Below, piece by piece: positions 6,302-13,863 of a stretch of DNA of 14,098 nucleotides. The stretch covers positions 1 to 14,098 of the forward strand of contig NW_026570730.1 of NCBI RefSeq assembly GCF_019649055.1, in the 5' to 3' direction. The notes under the pieces are model-generated. The model made no database searches and was not told the origin of the DNA. It was given only the letters and a program-made list of their open reading frames with translations. Position 1 is the stretch's first letter, and each line of letters opens with the position of its first letter. This DNA comes from Paramacrobiotus metropolitanus. Its lineage: Eukaryota > Tardigrada > Eutardigrada > Parachela > Macrobiotidae. Made by a program: the position numbers and the translations under genes.

Positions 6302-8246
6302 GTACAACTTGAACGAGGCCCAAAAGGTAAACGAGGCGCAACACAGTCGCATCCTTTACCTGGAGGCCCGTGAAGTCGAACTGTACGACTTCGGCGAACA
6401 GGCTGCCCGCAACCTCACAGACATGATGCGGCAAATGGACGAAATGGACATCGAAACAAGATGTCTGAGGGAAGAAAAGAAACACCTGGAACAAAGCCAG
6501 GTCGAACTTCCCCCATACCAAGAACATAGTCGGGTTGAACCTCCCTCATACCGGACGTCCATGGCACAGGATCAACAGCCGTCACGAACAATCAGTGACA
6601 TCCTGTGGGGAATTAACCCGACCCAGGAAATGGTGAAGAAGGAGAACAACACCTCCTACTTCGTCGGAGTCGTAACAACCGACCCGAGTGTGGGAACAAT
6701 CCCACAACCACCAGCAGTACCGAGTGCTCCGGAACCGGAACACAATACGTCGACCGCGGCACCACGAGTGCCAACGACGAACGTGGCGACAACGACGTCG
6801 ACAGGTGCATATACCAGCACCTCGTACGCGACGCGGACAACAATGTACGCGCCGGTACCTAATGCCAGAGGAGACCGGACGACGAACGCCGAACGTCTCC
6901 CAATTCAGCCACCAAGACCTGGCATGGAGGCATATCGCCCACCACGGACGAACTCCAATCCAAACTTCATCCGCCAGAACCCGCATTCCGACTCAGAACG
7001 CGGACGAGCTCGGTCATTCAACACGACTGACCAGCAGCAGGACGGACGAAACGGAGAAGATAGCTCCGACCAACAAGGTCGGAGGCCCCCAAACCGACCT
7101 ACACAAAGTCGGATGCCGGCTCAGGGAACACAGCCCGACCGGTACGGAAGAGTCTACGACCAGCCAAGTGGATTCTACCCGCAGGCGCCGAGACAAAATC
7201 GAGCGCCTCCACCACAACAGTATGAAGGACAGCCCCAACAGCCTCGTCACACAGACCAGGCTCAGGCTCGACATCCGCAACAGGACGGATACGAAGGCCA
7301 TGACGACGATGCCTACCAACAGGAGGCGTACGAAGACCAACAAGGTCACATGCCATACGTCAACCCACCACCCGCCCCGGCTGCACAACAAGCTGCGCCG
7401 GCGGCACACCCAAATCCCTTGGAACAAAATCCAGCACACGTTGCTTTGGTACGAGCAATAGCCCACGGACGTCGGCAACCCTTACCACCGTTCGACGGGG
7501 ACCACACCAAACTTCATGGGTGGCTTAAGCAAATCCGAAGCCTGTATCGTCAAGCCCAACGATGGTATGAAGACGATCAGACCTTCATGTCCGACTTGAT
7601 AGCCGAACTGGACGGCCAAGCGAAAGAATGGCATACCCTCGAAGCCGCCGGAGAACCACTCGGCGGATGGCCAGTCAACTTATGGCTGACCAAATTCGAG
7701 CAGAGATTTGCGGACAAAAACAAAGAAGTGAACATGATATCCAGGATTAACAAACGGATATTCCGTTTCGGCGAAGAAACGCCGGAACAATACTACGACG
7801 CAATGATGTTCATGAAGTCCCAAGTCCCGACGGTCACAGACCAAATCATACTGTACCACCTTAAGGAGAACGTTCACGAACCCCAACTGCGGGCGGCCCT
7901 GGAAATCAGGATGCCGCTGACGCCGATCGAGTTCCGTGACTACCTGCGGGACTTCGTTAACGGCAAAGAAATGTATGAGGTACGCAAGTCACGCGACAGC
8001 GACTACGCTAGAGTTCGGGCAGCAACACCTGCACCTGTCCCGACTCCACCTCCGGCGATACCGCAACAGACCGGATATCAGCCCCACATGATGCCGGGAT
8101 ACCAGACTCCAACGGCACAGTACGGACAACTAAGTCCGGCCCCGACGCCACCGGTGCAACAAGCACCAGTCCAGCAACAGACGTGGGCAGGCGCGGTAGC
8201 AGCGAACCTCGAATTCCCCGGCACCTGGAGTTGGAGCCCCCGTTAA
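6294..8246 (+). CDS. gag: Gag, coiled-coil end, linker and capsid
   Basis: This long open frame (about 650 codons) has three parts. From 6294 to 6490 the coiled coil ends. A Pro/Gln/Thr-rich linker follows to about 7400 and contains a PPSY motif at 6540-6551, the PPxY class bound by Nedd4-type ubiquitin ligases in budding retroviruses. From about 7488 to 7980 lies a Ty3-type capsid (Retrotrans_gag-like) region. It starts PPFDGDHTKLHGWL and contains LIAELDGQAKEW and a W...LTKFEQRF block, as in that family. A Pro/Gln-rich tail leads to the nucleocapsid. The stop at 8244-8246 is premature, because glycine-rich nucleocapsid sequence continues in the +1 frame. The capsid would assemble the particle shell in the cytoplasm. 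Confidence 0.85.
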   Translation, partial: NSEYNLNEAQKVNEAQHSRILYLEAREVELYDFGEQAARNLTDMMRQMDEMDIETRCLREEKKHLEQSQVELPPYQEHSRVEPPSYRTSMAQDQQPSRTISDILWGINPTQEMVKKENNTSYFVGVVTTDPSVGTIPQPPAVPSAPEPEHNTSTAAPRVPTTNVATTTSTGAYTSTSYATRTTMYAPVPNARGDRTTNAERLPIQPPRPGMEAYRPPRTNSNPNFIRQNPHSDSERGRARSFNTTDQQQDGRNGEDSSDQQGRRPPNRPTQSRMPAQGTQPDRYGRVYDQPSGFYPQAPRQNRAPPPQQYEGQPQQPRHTDQAQARHPQQDGYEGHDDDAYQQEAYEDQQGHMPYVNPPPAPAAQQAAPAAHPNPLEQNPAHVALVRAIAHGRRQPLPPFDGDHTKLHGWLKQIRSLYRQAQRWYEDDQTFMSDLIAELDGQAKEWHTLEAAGEPLGGWPVNLWLTKFEQRFADKNKEVNMISRINKRIFRFGEETPEQYYDAMMFMKSQVPTVTDQIILYHLKENVHEPQLRAALEIRMPLTPIEFRDYLRDFVNGKEMYEVRKSRDSDYARVRAATPAPVPTPPPAIPQQTGYQPHMMPGYQTPTAQYGQLSPAPTPPVQQAPVQQQTWAGAVAANLEFPGTWSWSPR

Positions 8247-8940
8247 CAACTACGGCGGCCCAGGTTATAGCTCGGGCGGTAACCAAAACAACACAGGTTT
8301 TGGTTACGGACAGAACTCGAACCAGGGGTACTCCGCATACGGACAGTATCCTCCACAAGGATACGGCGGCGGAGGTTATGGTCGCGGAAAAGGACGCGGC
8401 GGCGGGAATCGCGGCCGTGGGAACTTCCCTAACCGCGGCGGAGGCGGCGGCCCACAAGGCAACCGACCTCCCCAGGCACAACAAGGTGCTCGGCAAGGAA
8501 CATCGTACGTCGATAAGATGGAGGCGGCCTTCTTCCAGTGGACGAAGGACAAGACCTTCCGATGCAGGCACTGCATGTTCAATAACCATGACGAGTCGCG
8601 CTGCATCTATGGCTCGGATAATAATCCGAACCTTCGGTGGTACGACGACTGGTACCGCCGATACTCGACGAATGGCCCGGTAGGCTCGGTGAATCCCTTC
8701 TGGAAGGACATCGTGCCGCCGCCACGCCAACGCCAACAGGCAGGAGGCTCGGGTAGTCCCGGTAACAGAAACCGGTCGCCCGGCCAGGGGAATGGCGGAA
8801 ACCGCAACAATAGCGGTGGGAACCAACAAGGTTCCCCGGCATACAGAGAACCGTTGCCGCCCCGCCAGTCGTTAAACTCGACGCCACCCAACAATGGGCC
8901 GGCTCGGAGTAACTCCCCGGGAAACGCCCAAGGTCGATGA
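8200..8940 (+). CDS. gag: Gag, nucleocapsid with RGG box and zinc knuckle
   Basis: The frame is open from 8200, and its coding sense replaces the capsid frame near 8220. It opens with a Gly/Tyr/Asn-rich and then RGG-type stretch (for example GRGKGRGGGNRGRG) to about 8500. A canonical CCHC zinc knuckle follows, C-x2-C-x4-H-x4-C, encoded at 8563-8604. A Pro/Gly/Asn-rich tail leads to the gag stop TGA at 8938-8940. Zinc knuckles and RGG boxes bind RNA, so this is the genome-packaging part of Gag. The last 22 bases before the stop carry the frameshift signal for pro-pol. The ATG of the next frame overlaps this stop as ATGA. Confidence 0.85.
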   Translation, partial: QRTSNSPAPGVGAPVNNYGGPGYSSGGNQNNTGFGYGQNSNQGYSAYGQYPPQGYGGGGYGRGKGRGGGNRGRGNFPNRGGGGGPQGNRPPQAQQGARQGTSYVDKMEAAFFQWTKDKTFRCRHCMFNNHDESRCIYGSDNNPNLRWYDDWYRRYSTNGPVGSVNPFWKDIVPPPRQRQQAGGSGSPGNRNRSPGQGNGGNRNNSGGNQQGSPAYREPLPPRQSLNSTPPNNGPARSNSPGNAQGR

Positions 8941-8986
8941 GCTCCGGTGACTCATTCGACCTCCAACATCCGACCGAACCACCGGA
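8919..8986 (+). promoter_or_regulatory. Programmed -1 frameshift signal (gag to pro)
   Basis: The slippery heptamer G_GGA_AAC (8919-8925) is in gag register. The -1 frame is open only from 8913 and gag stops at 8940, so the switch must occur within these 28 bases. Five bases after the heptamer, 8931-8941 pairs with 8951-8962 (11 bp, one bulged T at 8955). The loop TCCGGT (8943-8948) then pairs perfectly with ACCGGA (8981-8986), making an H-type pseudoknot. Loop lengths are 1, 2 and 18. GGGAAAC is used by several retroviruses at gag-pro. Folding was done by eye. Confidence 0.85.
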
Positions 8987-11039
8987 CAAGGATAACCCCA
9001 CTAACCAGCCGCTTACTTCCCGGAACGAACCGAACTTCCCCACGACGATTGAGGAAGGCTACCAACAGGTAGCCACCATCCTCCAACTACTCGGACTGAA
9101 CGAAAACAGCTCCGAGGAGGACTTCGCAAAGGCGATATCGGCCTCCACAAAGGAGGCGGAGACGGCTCGGAAGTTAGCCGCTCAGTTCGGCGTGTACGCC
9201 AACAACGGCACCGTCGAAGCGTGGCCCGGGATGCAACAAGCACTCGAGGCGACCGACCCAGCCCCTCGATTTGAAGCTGGAAAGTCGGAGGTCGGAACGC
9301 AGAAATTGCCCGACCTAAGCAGCGCGAACAAAGCGACTGCGCCGTCCGTCACACAAAGTGACGTAGTACGGCCCGGCCACGGAAGTTGGACCGGATTGCC
9401 GGTGAGGATAAACTCAACCGAGCAGGCCAGACGATGCCCAAGACGCGGAGGACCGGGACGCCGATTCACGCACCGGGGCAACAGAAACTTCCCCAATGTA
9501 TCATCCGCACGCGCAACGGATAGATACGCTGCGACAATGGCAGCCATCGACCTCACCGAAGAATCGGAAGGAGAAGTCGAAGAATGGGAAACGGTCCCAT
9601 TGGGAGCACAGGTACCCGTTTACTCTCGGCCAGGAGAAGCGGACCTCTTCCAGCCAAAAGAGCGACCAGCTAGAACGATAGCCAGTTCTCGAACATTCCT
9701 CAACATCGACTATATGTGGTCGAAATTGAGGCCAACAGACACCTCAATAGAGGAACGGATACTGGCTCAGGCACAACGGTTCCGAACCGCCAAATTACCG
9801 GAGGACGGAGTAGCTAACCGACCTGAGGTACAGGAAGCGGGTGAAGTCGGAGTCGAACTTACACAAAGTTCAACTCAACAGCCAGCCGACCACGGACCGG
9901 TGTCACTAATTCCCATCAAACCAACGATACGGGAAGTAACTTTTGAGAAGGGAACGCATAAGAAACCGAAAACAGTTCGAGCTTGGACACACGAAATCCA
10001 AGTCGGATCCACGCCCACAATGGCGATGTTAGATACCGGAGCGGAGACTTCGCTCATCGAACAACGGTTTTGCGAGAGGAACGGTTTAACGATGCAACCC
10101 CTCGGACATTACACCAAAATACTTGGAGTGGGCGGACAAGTCGCCTTTGTAGTGTCACACTGCTGTACGGCACCTGTAACAATGCAGGGCTTTACTAGCC
10201 ATCACACATTCCATGTCCAGCCGACCGAAGCGGATATCCCAGTGCTACTCGGATGCGACTACCTGCATTCGAAGTTCACCTTTATTCTTACACCAATTCC
10301 AATTCCGGAACAACCGGAAGGAAAGACGGTAGTGCAGTCTATCCCGATACCAGAGGCATCGGACACGGTAGGAAACGAAGCTCGGATTAGTCGGCTTGAT
10401 CACCCGGCGAACTCCACACGTAAAATCTGCCGCGATTGCCGGGATACGAACCGCACTCTGTTGGAGGAACTAGCACTCCACAACGTGATAGAGCACTATC
10501 AGAAACGGATACGCAACGGTACACTACGAACGGCAAAGACGGTACTAAAGTCTATCCCGATACCAGAGGCACCCGCTGAAGCGGATGCCCAGAACCTAGA
10601 ACGAGTACGACAAAAGTACCGAACTTGGTTCTCGGGAGCTCGACACTTTCTCGACCAACGGACGTTAGAGATGGTGACCACTCTGCGACAGAACGGAGCG
10701 GTAACTTACGAGCAAATACGGGACGCACAACAAATGTGTGAACCTGTAATCGCCCTCATGAATGACATAGAGGACGAAGCATGGGAATGGGAAGATGAAC
10801 GAATTCCGATCCATCGACAGTACATGGAATACGGACTCCCCGTCCCACGACCTTTGGAAATGCCCTGCCAAGAACTAGGCTTTCAACTTTTTGCCTATAT
10901 GCAGCGAGTTCAGTTGCACGGAGAATCGTCAACGACCGCATTCTGGCAACGGTATGGCGAAGACACCGCTATAACGCGACATGTTCCCGACCCATTGCCG
11001 CCAATTGAGGAGCATACTCCGACCACAGTGCACCCGTGA
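8937..11039 (+). CDS. pro: Pro-Pol N-terminal part with aspartic protease
   Basis: The frame lies -1 to gag and is entered by frameshifting at 8925; the ATG at 8937 allows reinitiation as an alternative. About 365 residues precede the protease site. They have a helical acidic part near 9050-9200 and an Arg/Gly-rich patch near 9430-9490, and I recognise no family for them. The protease is clear: MLDTGAETSLI, with the catalytic DTG at 10032-10040, and the late LLGCDYL motif near 10240. As in other retroelements it would act as a dimer to cleave Gag and Pol. After it come three IPIPE motifs, two of them inside a 39-bp repeat, a CRDC pair near 10430 and a helical C-terminal part of unknown function. 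The frame ends at TGA 11037-11039, where the -1 frame takes over. Confidence 0.85.
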   Translation: MSSGDSFDLQHPTEPPDKDNPTNQPLTSRNEPNFPTTIEEGYQQVATILQLLGLNENSSEEDFAKAISASTKEAETARKLAAQFGVYANNGTVEAWPGMQQALEATDPAPRFEAGKSEVGTQKLPDLSSANKATAPSVTQSDVVRPGHGSWTGLPVRINSTEQARRCPRRGGPGRRFTHRGNRNFPNVSSARATDRYAATMAAIDLTEESEGEVEEWETVPLGAQVPVYSRPGEADLFQPKERPARTIASSRTFLNIDYMWSKLRPTDTSIEERILAQAQRFRTAKLPEDGVANRPEVQEAGEVGVELTQSSTQQPADHGPVSLIPIKPTIREVTFEKGTHKKPKTVRAWTHEIQVGSTPTMAMLDTGAETSLIEQRFCERNGLTMQPLGHYTKILGVGGQVAFVVSHCCTAPVTMQGFTSHHTFHVQPTEADIPVLLGCDYLHSKFTFILTPIPIPEQPEGKTVVQSIPIPEASDTVGNEARISRLDHPANSTRKICRDCRDTNRTLLEELALHNVIEHYQKRIRNGTLRTAKTVLKSIPIPEAPAEADAQNLERVRQKYRTWFSGARHFLDQRTLEMVTTLRQNGAVTYEQIRDAQQMCEPVIALMNDIEDEAWEWEDERIPIHRQYMEYGLPVPRPLEMPCQELGFQLFAYMQRVQLHGESSTTAFWQRYGEDTAITRHVPDPLPPIEEHTPTTVHP
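10320..10571 (+). repeat. 39-bp in-frame direct repeat (KTV..SIPIPEA)
   Basis: Bases 10320-10358 and 10533-10571 match at about 35 of 39 positions; the last 23 bases are identical. Both are read in the same frame, 71 codons apart, and encode KTV-x2-SIPIPEA. They flank the segment with the CRDC pair. They may be duplicated linkers or protease cleavage sites that free the piece between them. Confidence 0.8.
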
Positions 11040-11464
11040 GTAGCCCGGCGAAACCCCAGGACGACGTAATCCTGGAGGAAACTGATAAACCTTATCAGTG
11101 TACCATCTGTAAGGACAACATTGACGGAGTGGTACGGGCCATAAAGGCTCATCACGACTTAACTTGGTCGGACGACAGACCGTCGTCACCGTCACCTCCG
11201 CAACAGGAACGGAAGGTAGACCGCTTTCGGAAGCCCCAACAGACGAGCATCCGATGGCTGAGCGACATAGGCTCACAACCAACCGACCTTGAGAACCAGG
11301 ACGGAAGCAAATCGACCTACCCAACCGACGGAGCAAGTCGACTAAGCCGAAACGACCACACAGGTCGAAGTCGGCAATATACCGCAAGTTGGACAGGAAG
11401 ACGGAACAACCGTCGAAAACGAAGATTACCAGTCGGACGACTCGGATATACAGAGTACGAGTGA
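11009..11464 (+). pseudogene. pol: Pol linker fragment with a C2H2-like pair
   Basis: The frame is open from 11009 and follows the protease frame by -1. No ATG start is needed if it is a shifted continuation; the overlap reads GTGA. Near the start is C-x2-C-x13-HH (Cys codons at 11099 and 11108, His codons at 11150 and 11153), which resembles a zinc finger but with adjacent histidines. The rest is Ser/Pro/Arg/Asp-rich and probably disordered. After about 11345 the sense of the neighbouring frame looks better. I cannot name a family. GTGAGT at 11036 is also a good splice-donor consensus, so splicing is an alternative to an indel. Confidence 0.45.
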
Positions 11465-11490
11465 TTCGGCGGACACAGACCTGATAACCG
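11346..11490 (+). pseudogene. pol: Acidic pol linker fragment (frame +1)
   Basis: This frame opens after TAA at 11343-11345. It reads an acidic, Val/Gly/Ser/Asp stretch (for example QVEVGNIPQVGQEDG and DYQSDDSDIQS) that shares the VG motif of the Gag N-terminus. It fits between the preceding and following fragments as one frame-shifted acidic linker. It is short and its identity is uncertain. Confidence 0.4.
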
Positions 11491-12415
11491 ACCTTCGGAA
11501 GAATCCGAGGAAGAAGACGACGAAGAATTCGATCTGTCAGTCCGACACTGTAAGACGGATAAACCGAGCATAAACGACTCGGATGATTCGTCATCGGAGG
11601 ATGAAGAACCGACCTACGATGTCCGACTAACTACGGCATTGCGGACTATAGTTCACACAGAATTTATAGTCGAGCAACCGGAACAAACCGAACAACCGAA
11701 GCCAGTCGACTCCGAACAACAGGAGGAACTTGACCAACTTAAGGCTTTGTGGGAATTCGGAGGAGGTAAACCGGAGGGAGACGATCTCCGACCTCCAACT
11801 TTAGTCGTCCAGCAGTTGTCCTTGGCTAACTTAACCGACCAACAGAAGTCGGAGCACTTCAACACATGGAAGGCACGAGTTGCCAAAGTAACGACGATCG
11901 AGGAGTTGGACCTGGACAACAAATGCCCAGAAGTCCACCACCTAAAGCTGGATCCCCACGTAGAGACGAAAGCGCTAGACCGACAAGTCGTCTTCAACAG
12001 CGAGCGAGTCTCTCTCCCAGCATGGTCAACATGTTCGATAAAGGTACGGACGGCCAAACCAATGGACCCGAGAAGGCCAATTTACTTCTCTACCCTACAA
12101 CGGGTAGTCCGACCTATCCGGCCAATCGAAGCCAAGATCGACATCCGACCGACAAACGACACGGCCTGGATAAACATTCAGAACACGACTCACCAAACAA
12201 AGGTGCTGAAGAAAGGTGTTCGACTCGGACATATGCAATATGCCGATGTCTATGAACCGGAAATCAACAACGAATTCGTCGAATGGGAACTCCCACACAG
12301 AGTGGCGAAGACTTGGCCCCCGACTCGGGAAGCAAAGCCAAACCCCAATTCGAAGTTTTCGAGGCAACAGGAGTTCGAGCCCAACGGAAGGTCAAACTCA
12401 TCCCTCGAGCCGTAA
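11465..12415 (+). pseudogene. pol: Pol pre-RT region, beta-rich domain 1
   Basis: The frame is open from 11465 to the stop at 12413-12415. It begins with strongly acidic runs (EESEEEDDEEFD and SDDSSSEDEEP) up to about 11620. From about 11940 it encodes a beta-rich region of the kind found between protease and RT in Gypsy elements. In that region a stretch like SLPAWSTCSIKVRT is followed, after a spacer, by WINIQNTTHQTKVLKKGVRLG, broadly a 'polar sugar-binding-like' sandwich with a late KKG turn. No catalytic role is known to me for this region. After about 12350 the following frame carries the continuing sense, so the last 20 codons here are probably out of frame. Confidence 0.6.
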
Positions 12416-12581
12416 CCATGGTAGAAGTCGTCCTGGACGTACCGGTATCCAAGGACCAAAATTGATGTACCTCGGTGAATCCGACCCCAAACGAGACGGA
12501 GTCGAATTCATGGACGGCGTAACCAAGCATGATGGAAACGATTCACCGTCATGGTGGCAAACCACACTCATCGCGAGGTGA
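12330..12581 (+). pseudogene. pol: Pol pre-RT domain 2, N-terminal pieces
   Basis: Two short pieces in different frames carry the sense. One (to the stop at 12465) reads RKVKLIPRAVTMVEVVLDVP; the next (about 12460-12550) reads YLGESDPKRDGVEFMDGV. With the following fragment they repeat the pattern of domain 1: a 'hydrophobic-R-x-VTMVEV' strand, an insert, then an NHTHREVTLRKG turn. No single reading frame spans it, so this copy cannot encode it without frame correction. Confidence 0.5.
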
Positions 12582-12751
12582 CCTTACGCAAAGGTGCCCC
12601 GATGGGTCGAGCCGAAGCATTTACAATGATGACGGACGACCAGAAAGTCGAAGAAGCACGAGTCAACACGGCTGAAGTCGAGCAGGAAGACGCGGAATTC
12701 CAAGAGGAGCGACGAAGAATCATCGACTCCATGAACTTCGGTAAAACTTAA
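12551..12751 (+). pseudogene. pol: Pol pre-RT domain 2, C-terminal piece
   Basis: The piece reads MVANHTHREVTLRKGAPMG, then an acidic helix (for example VEQEDAEFQEERRRI), and stops at TAA 12749-12751. The TLRKGAPMG part parallels VLKKGVRLG of domain 1. The helix is followed in the next frame by the LTDEQLAKLK helix that usually stands just before RT in Gypsy polyproteins. Confidence 0.5.
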
Positions 12752-12912
12752 CCGACGAGCAACTAGCCAAACTGAAGGCTTGCATGGGATTACCGGACCG
12801 TATTTCCGACCTCGAAGAAACCTTACGGAGACGTCAAAGGGGTAACACATACCATTGATGTCCAAGGGGCGCAGCCGATTAAGATGAACCTACCAGGACA
12901 AGCTGGAAGGGA
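12748..12912 (+). pseudogene. pol: Pol, entry to reverse transcriptase
   Basis: Two frames carry the sense. The first, from 12748, reads LTDEQLAKLKACMG, the helix before RT. The second, from 12842, reads VTHTIDVQGAQPIK, the 'H-x-I-x-T/V-x-G-x-PI' block that marks the start of RT in Ty3/Gypsy elements. The frame then changes again near 12900 before REFIQKHVQEMLDQGVI. Motif order and spacing are normal; only the frame is broken. Confidence 0.6.
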
Positions 12913-13221
12913 CGTGAATTCATCCAAAAACACGTGCAAGAGATGCTCGACCAAGGAGTCATCGAACCGTCATCGGCTGCATGGAGCTTCCCCGTCGTCT
13001 TAGCCGCGAAACGGAACGGAGACGGCATGGTAGGAACACGCTTCTGCATCAACTATATCGTTGAATGCCGTCACGAAGAAAAGAACAACTACCCACTACC
13101 GAACCCGGACGAACTACTGGACCGATGCGCCGGAATGGAATACTACGGCAAGGTAGACTGTCAGTCCGGCTTTTGGCAAATCCTATGGATGAACAGTCCA
13201 AGGACTACACGACCTTCGTAA
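12913..13221 (+). pseudogene. pol: Reverse transcriptase, fingers and motif A
   Basis: The frame reads EMLDQGVIEPSSAAWSFPVV, the usual Ty3/Gypsy RT opening. Next comes the RFCINY block (commonly RFCVDYR), then YPLPNPDELLD and finally motif A, VDCQSGFWQI. The first catalytic Asp is encoded at 13156-13158. The Asn in RFCINY replaces a frequent but non-catalytic Asp. After about 13187 the sense moves -1, and this frame ends at 13221. RT copies the element RNA into DNA inside the particle. Confidence 0.85.
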
Positions 13222-13405
13222 CACCTGAAGGCATGTGGCGATTTAACCGTATGCCGTTTGGAGTCTGCAACGGACCAGCAACTTTCCAAATGCATATGGA
13301 CAAGATCACGGCATCAGCTCGGAAGAAGGGTGTGTTCGCCTACATTGACGATATCTTCTTCGGCAAAACGTTCGAAGACTTCCTTGAGGCTTTCCGAGCA
13401 ACCTC
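13188..13405 (+). pseudogene. pol: Reverse transcriptase, palm with YIDD
   Basis: The open frame containing this segment runs 13065-13562, but RT sense is limited to about 13188-13405. It reads PMDEQSKDYTTFVTPEG, then FNRMPFGVCNGPATFQ, then FAYIDDIFFG. The YIDD box at 13341-13352 supplies the two metal-binding Asp residues of motif C. Downstream FEDFLEAF continues normally, and the frame is then lost. All RT catalytic residues are therefore present, spread over two frames. Confidence 0.88.
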
Positions 13406-13411
13406 GAATGC

Positions 13412-13662
13412 CTCCGTGATGCTGGATTTACGGTCAAACCTCCAAATGCGAGGTCGGAACGGACAGACTGCTGTTCCTGGACATGTTCTTAGTAAAAAAC
13501 GGAGTCCAGACCGACGACGAGAAAGTGGCCTGTATCGCAGAACAAAGCTGCCTGAGAACTGAACGGCAACTTAGGTCGTTCCTCGGACTGGCCAACTACT
13601 GGAAATTCATCCGAGGATACGCTCAGAAGACTGCAAAGATGTACGAGTTTCCGGAAGGATAA
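13412..13662 (+). pseudogene. pol: Reverse transcriptase, thumb and connection
   Basis: A short piece from 13412 in one frame (LRDAGFTVKP) leads to a longer open stretch from 13444 to the stop at 13660-13662. That stretch reads KCEVGTDRLLFL and then RSFLGLANYWKFIRGYAQK, the KC...FL and LRSFLGLANYYRRFI-like landmarks after the palm in Gypsy RT. The normal LGH is LDM here. No usable start codon belongs to the piece; it is a frame-shifted continuation. Confidence 0.75.
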
Positions 13663-13863
13663 GAACATCAAGCTCGATTGGACGGAAGCCCACACGGCCG
13701 AGTTCAACGACATCAAGAAGGCGCTAAGAAGCACCTGTACTGGGCGAAGTTCGGACCCACCAAGAAAACCGTCATCGAATGTGACGCAAGCGGAGCCGGA
13801 CTTGGCGCGGTGATCTCAGAAGATGATCACCCAATCGCCTACGCCAGTCGAGTCTCTACGTGA
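13658..13863 (+). pseudogene. pol: RNase H, N-terminal part
   Basis: A piece from 13658 reads KLDWTEAHTAEFNDIKKALR, the tether before RNase H. Near 13725 the sense moves to the frame that ends at 13863, which reads TVIECDASGAGLGAVISE and HPIAYASR. The ECDAS box (Asp codon at 13783-13785) gives the first catalytic carboxylate of the Ty3-type RNase H, which removes the RNA strand after copying. The frame stops early at TGA 13861-13863. Confidence 0.82.

Noticed and set aside
6688-7461. Forward open frame of 257 codons in a second frame of gag
   Set aside because: It overlaps the linker of the capsid frame, has Arg/Thr-rich non-globular content and no own start context. It is a shadow frame of Pro/Gln/Thr codons.
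8008-8829. Reverse-strand open frame of 273 codons
   Set aside because: It is antisense to the nucleocapsid region of gag. The openness follows from Gly/Pro/Arg codon bias on the sense strand.
11036-11039. GTGA overlap as a stop-restart junction between two genes
   Set aside because: GTG is a poor start in eukaryotes and no slippery site lies in the 11009-11036 overlap. A simple frame change in a damaged pol fits better.
10929-11594. Reverse-strand open frame of 221 codons
   Set aside because: It is antisense to pol linker sequence, with no recognisable motif. The sense strand carries the element's coding bias.
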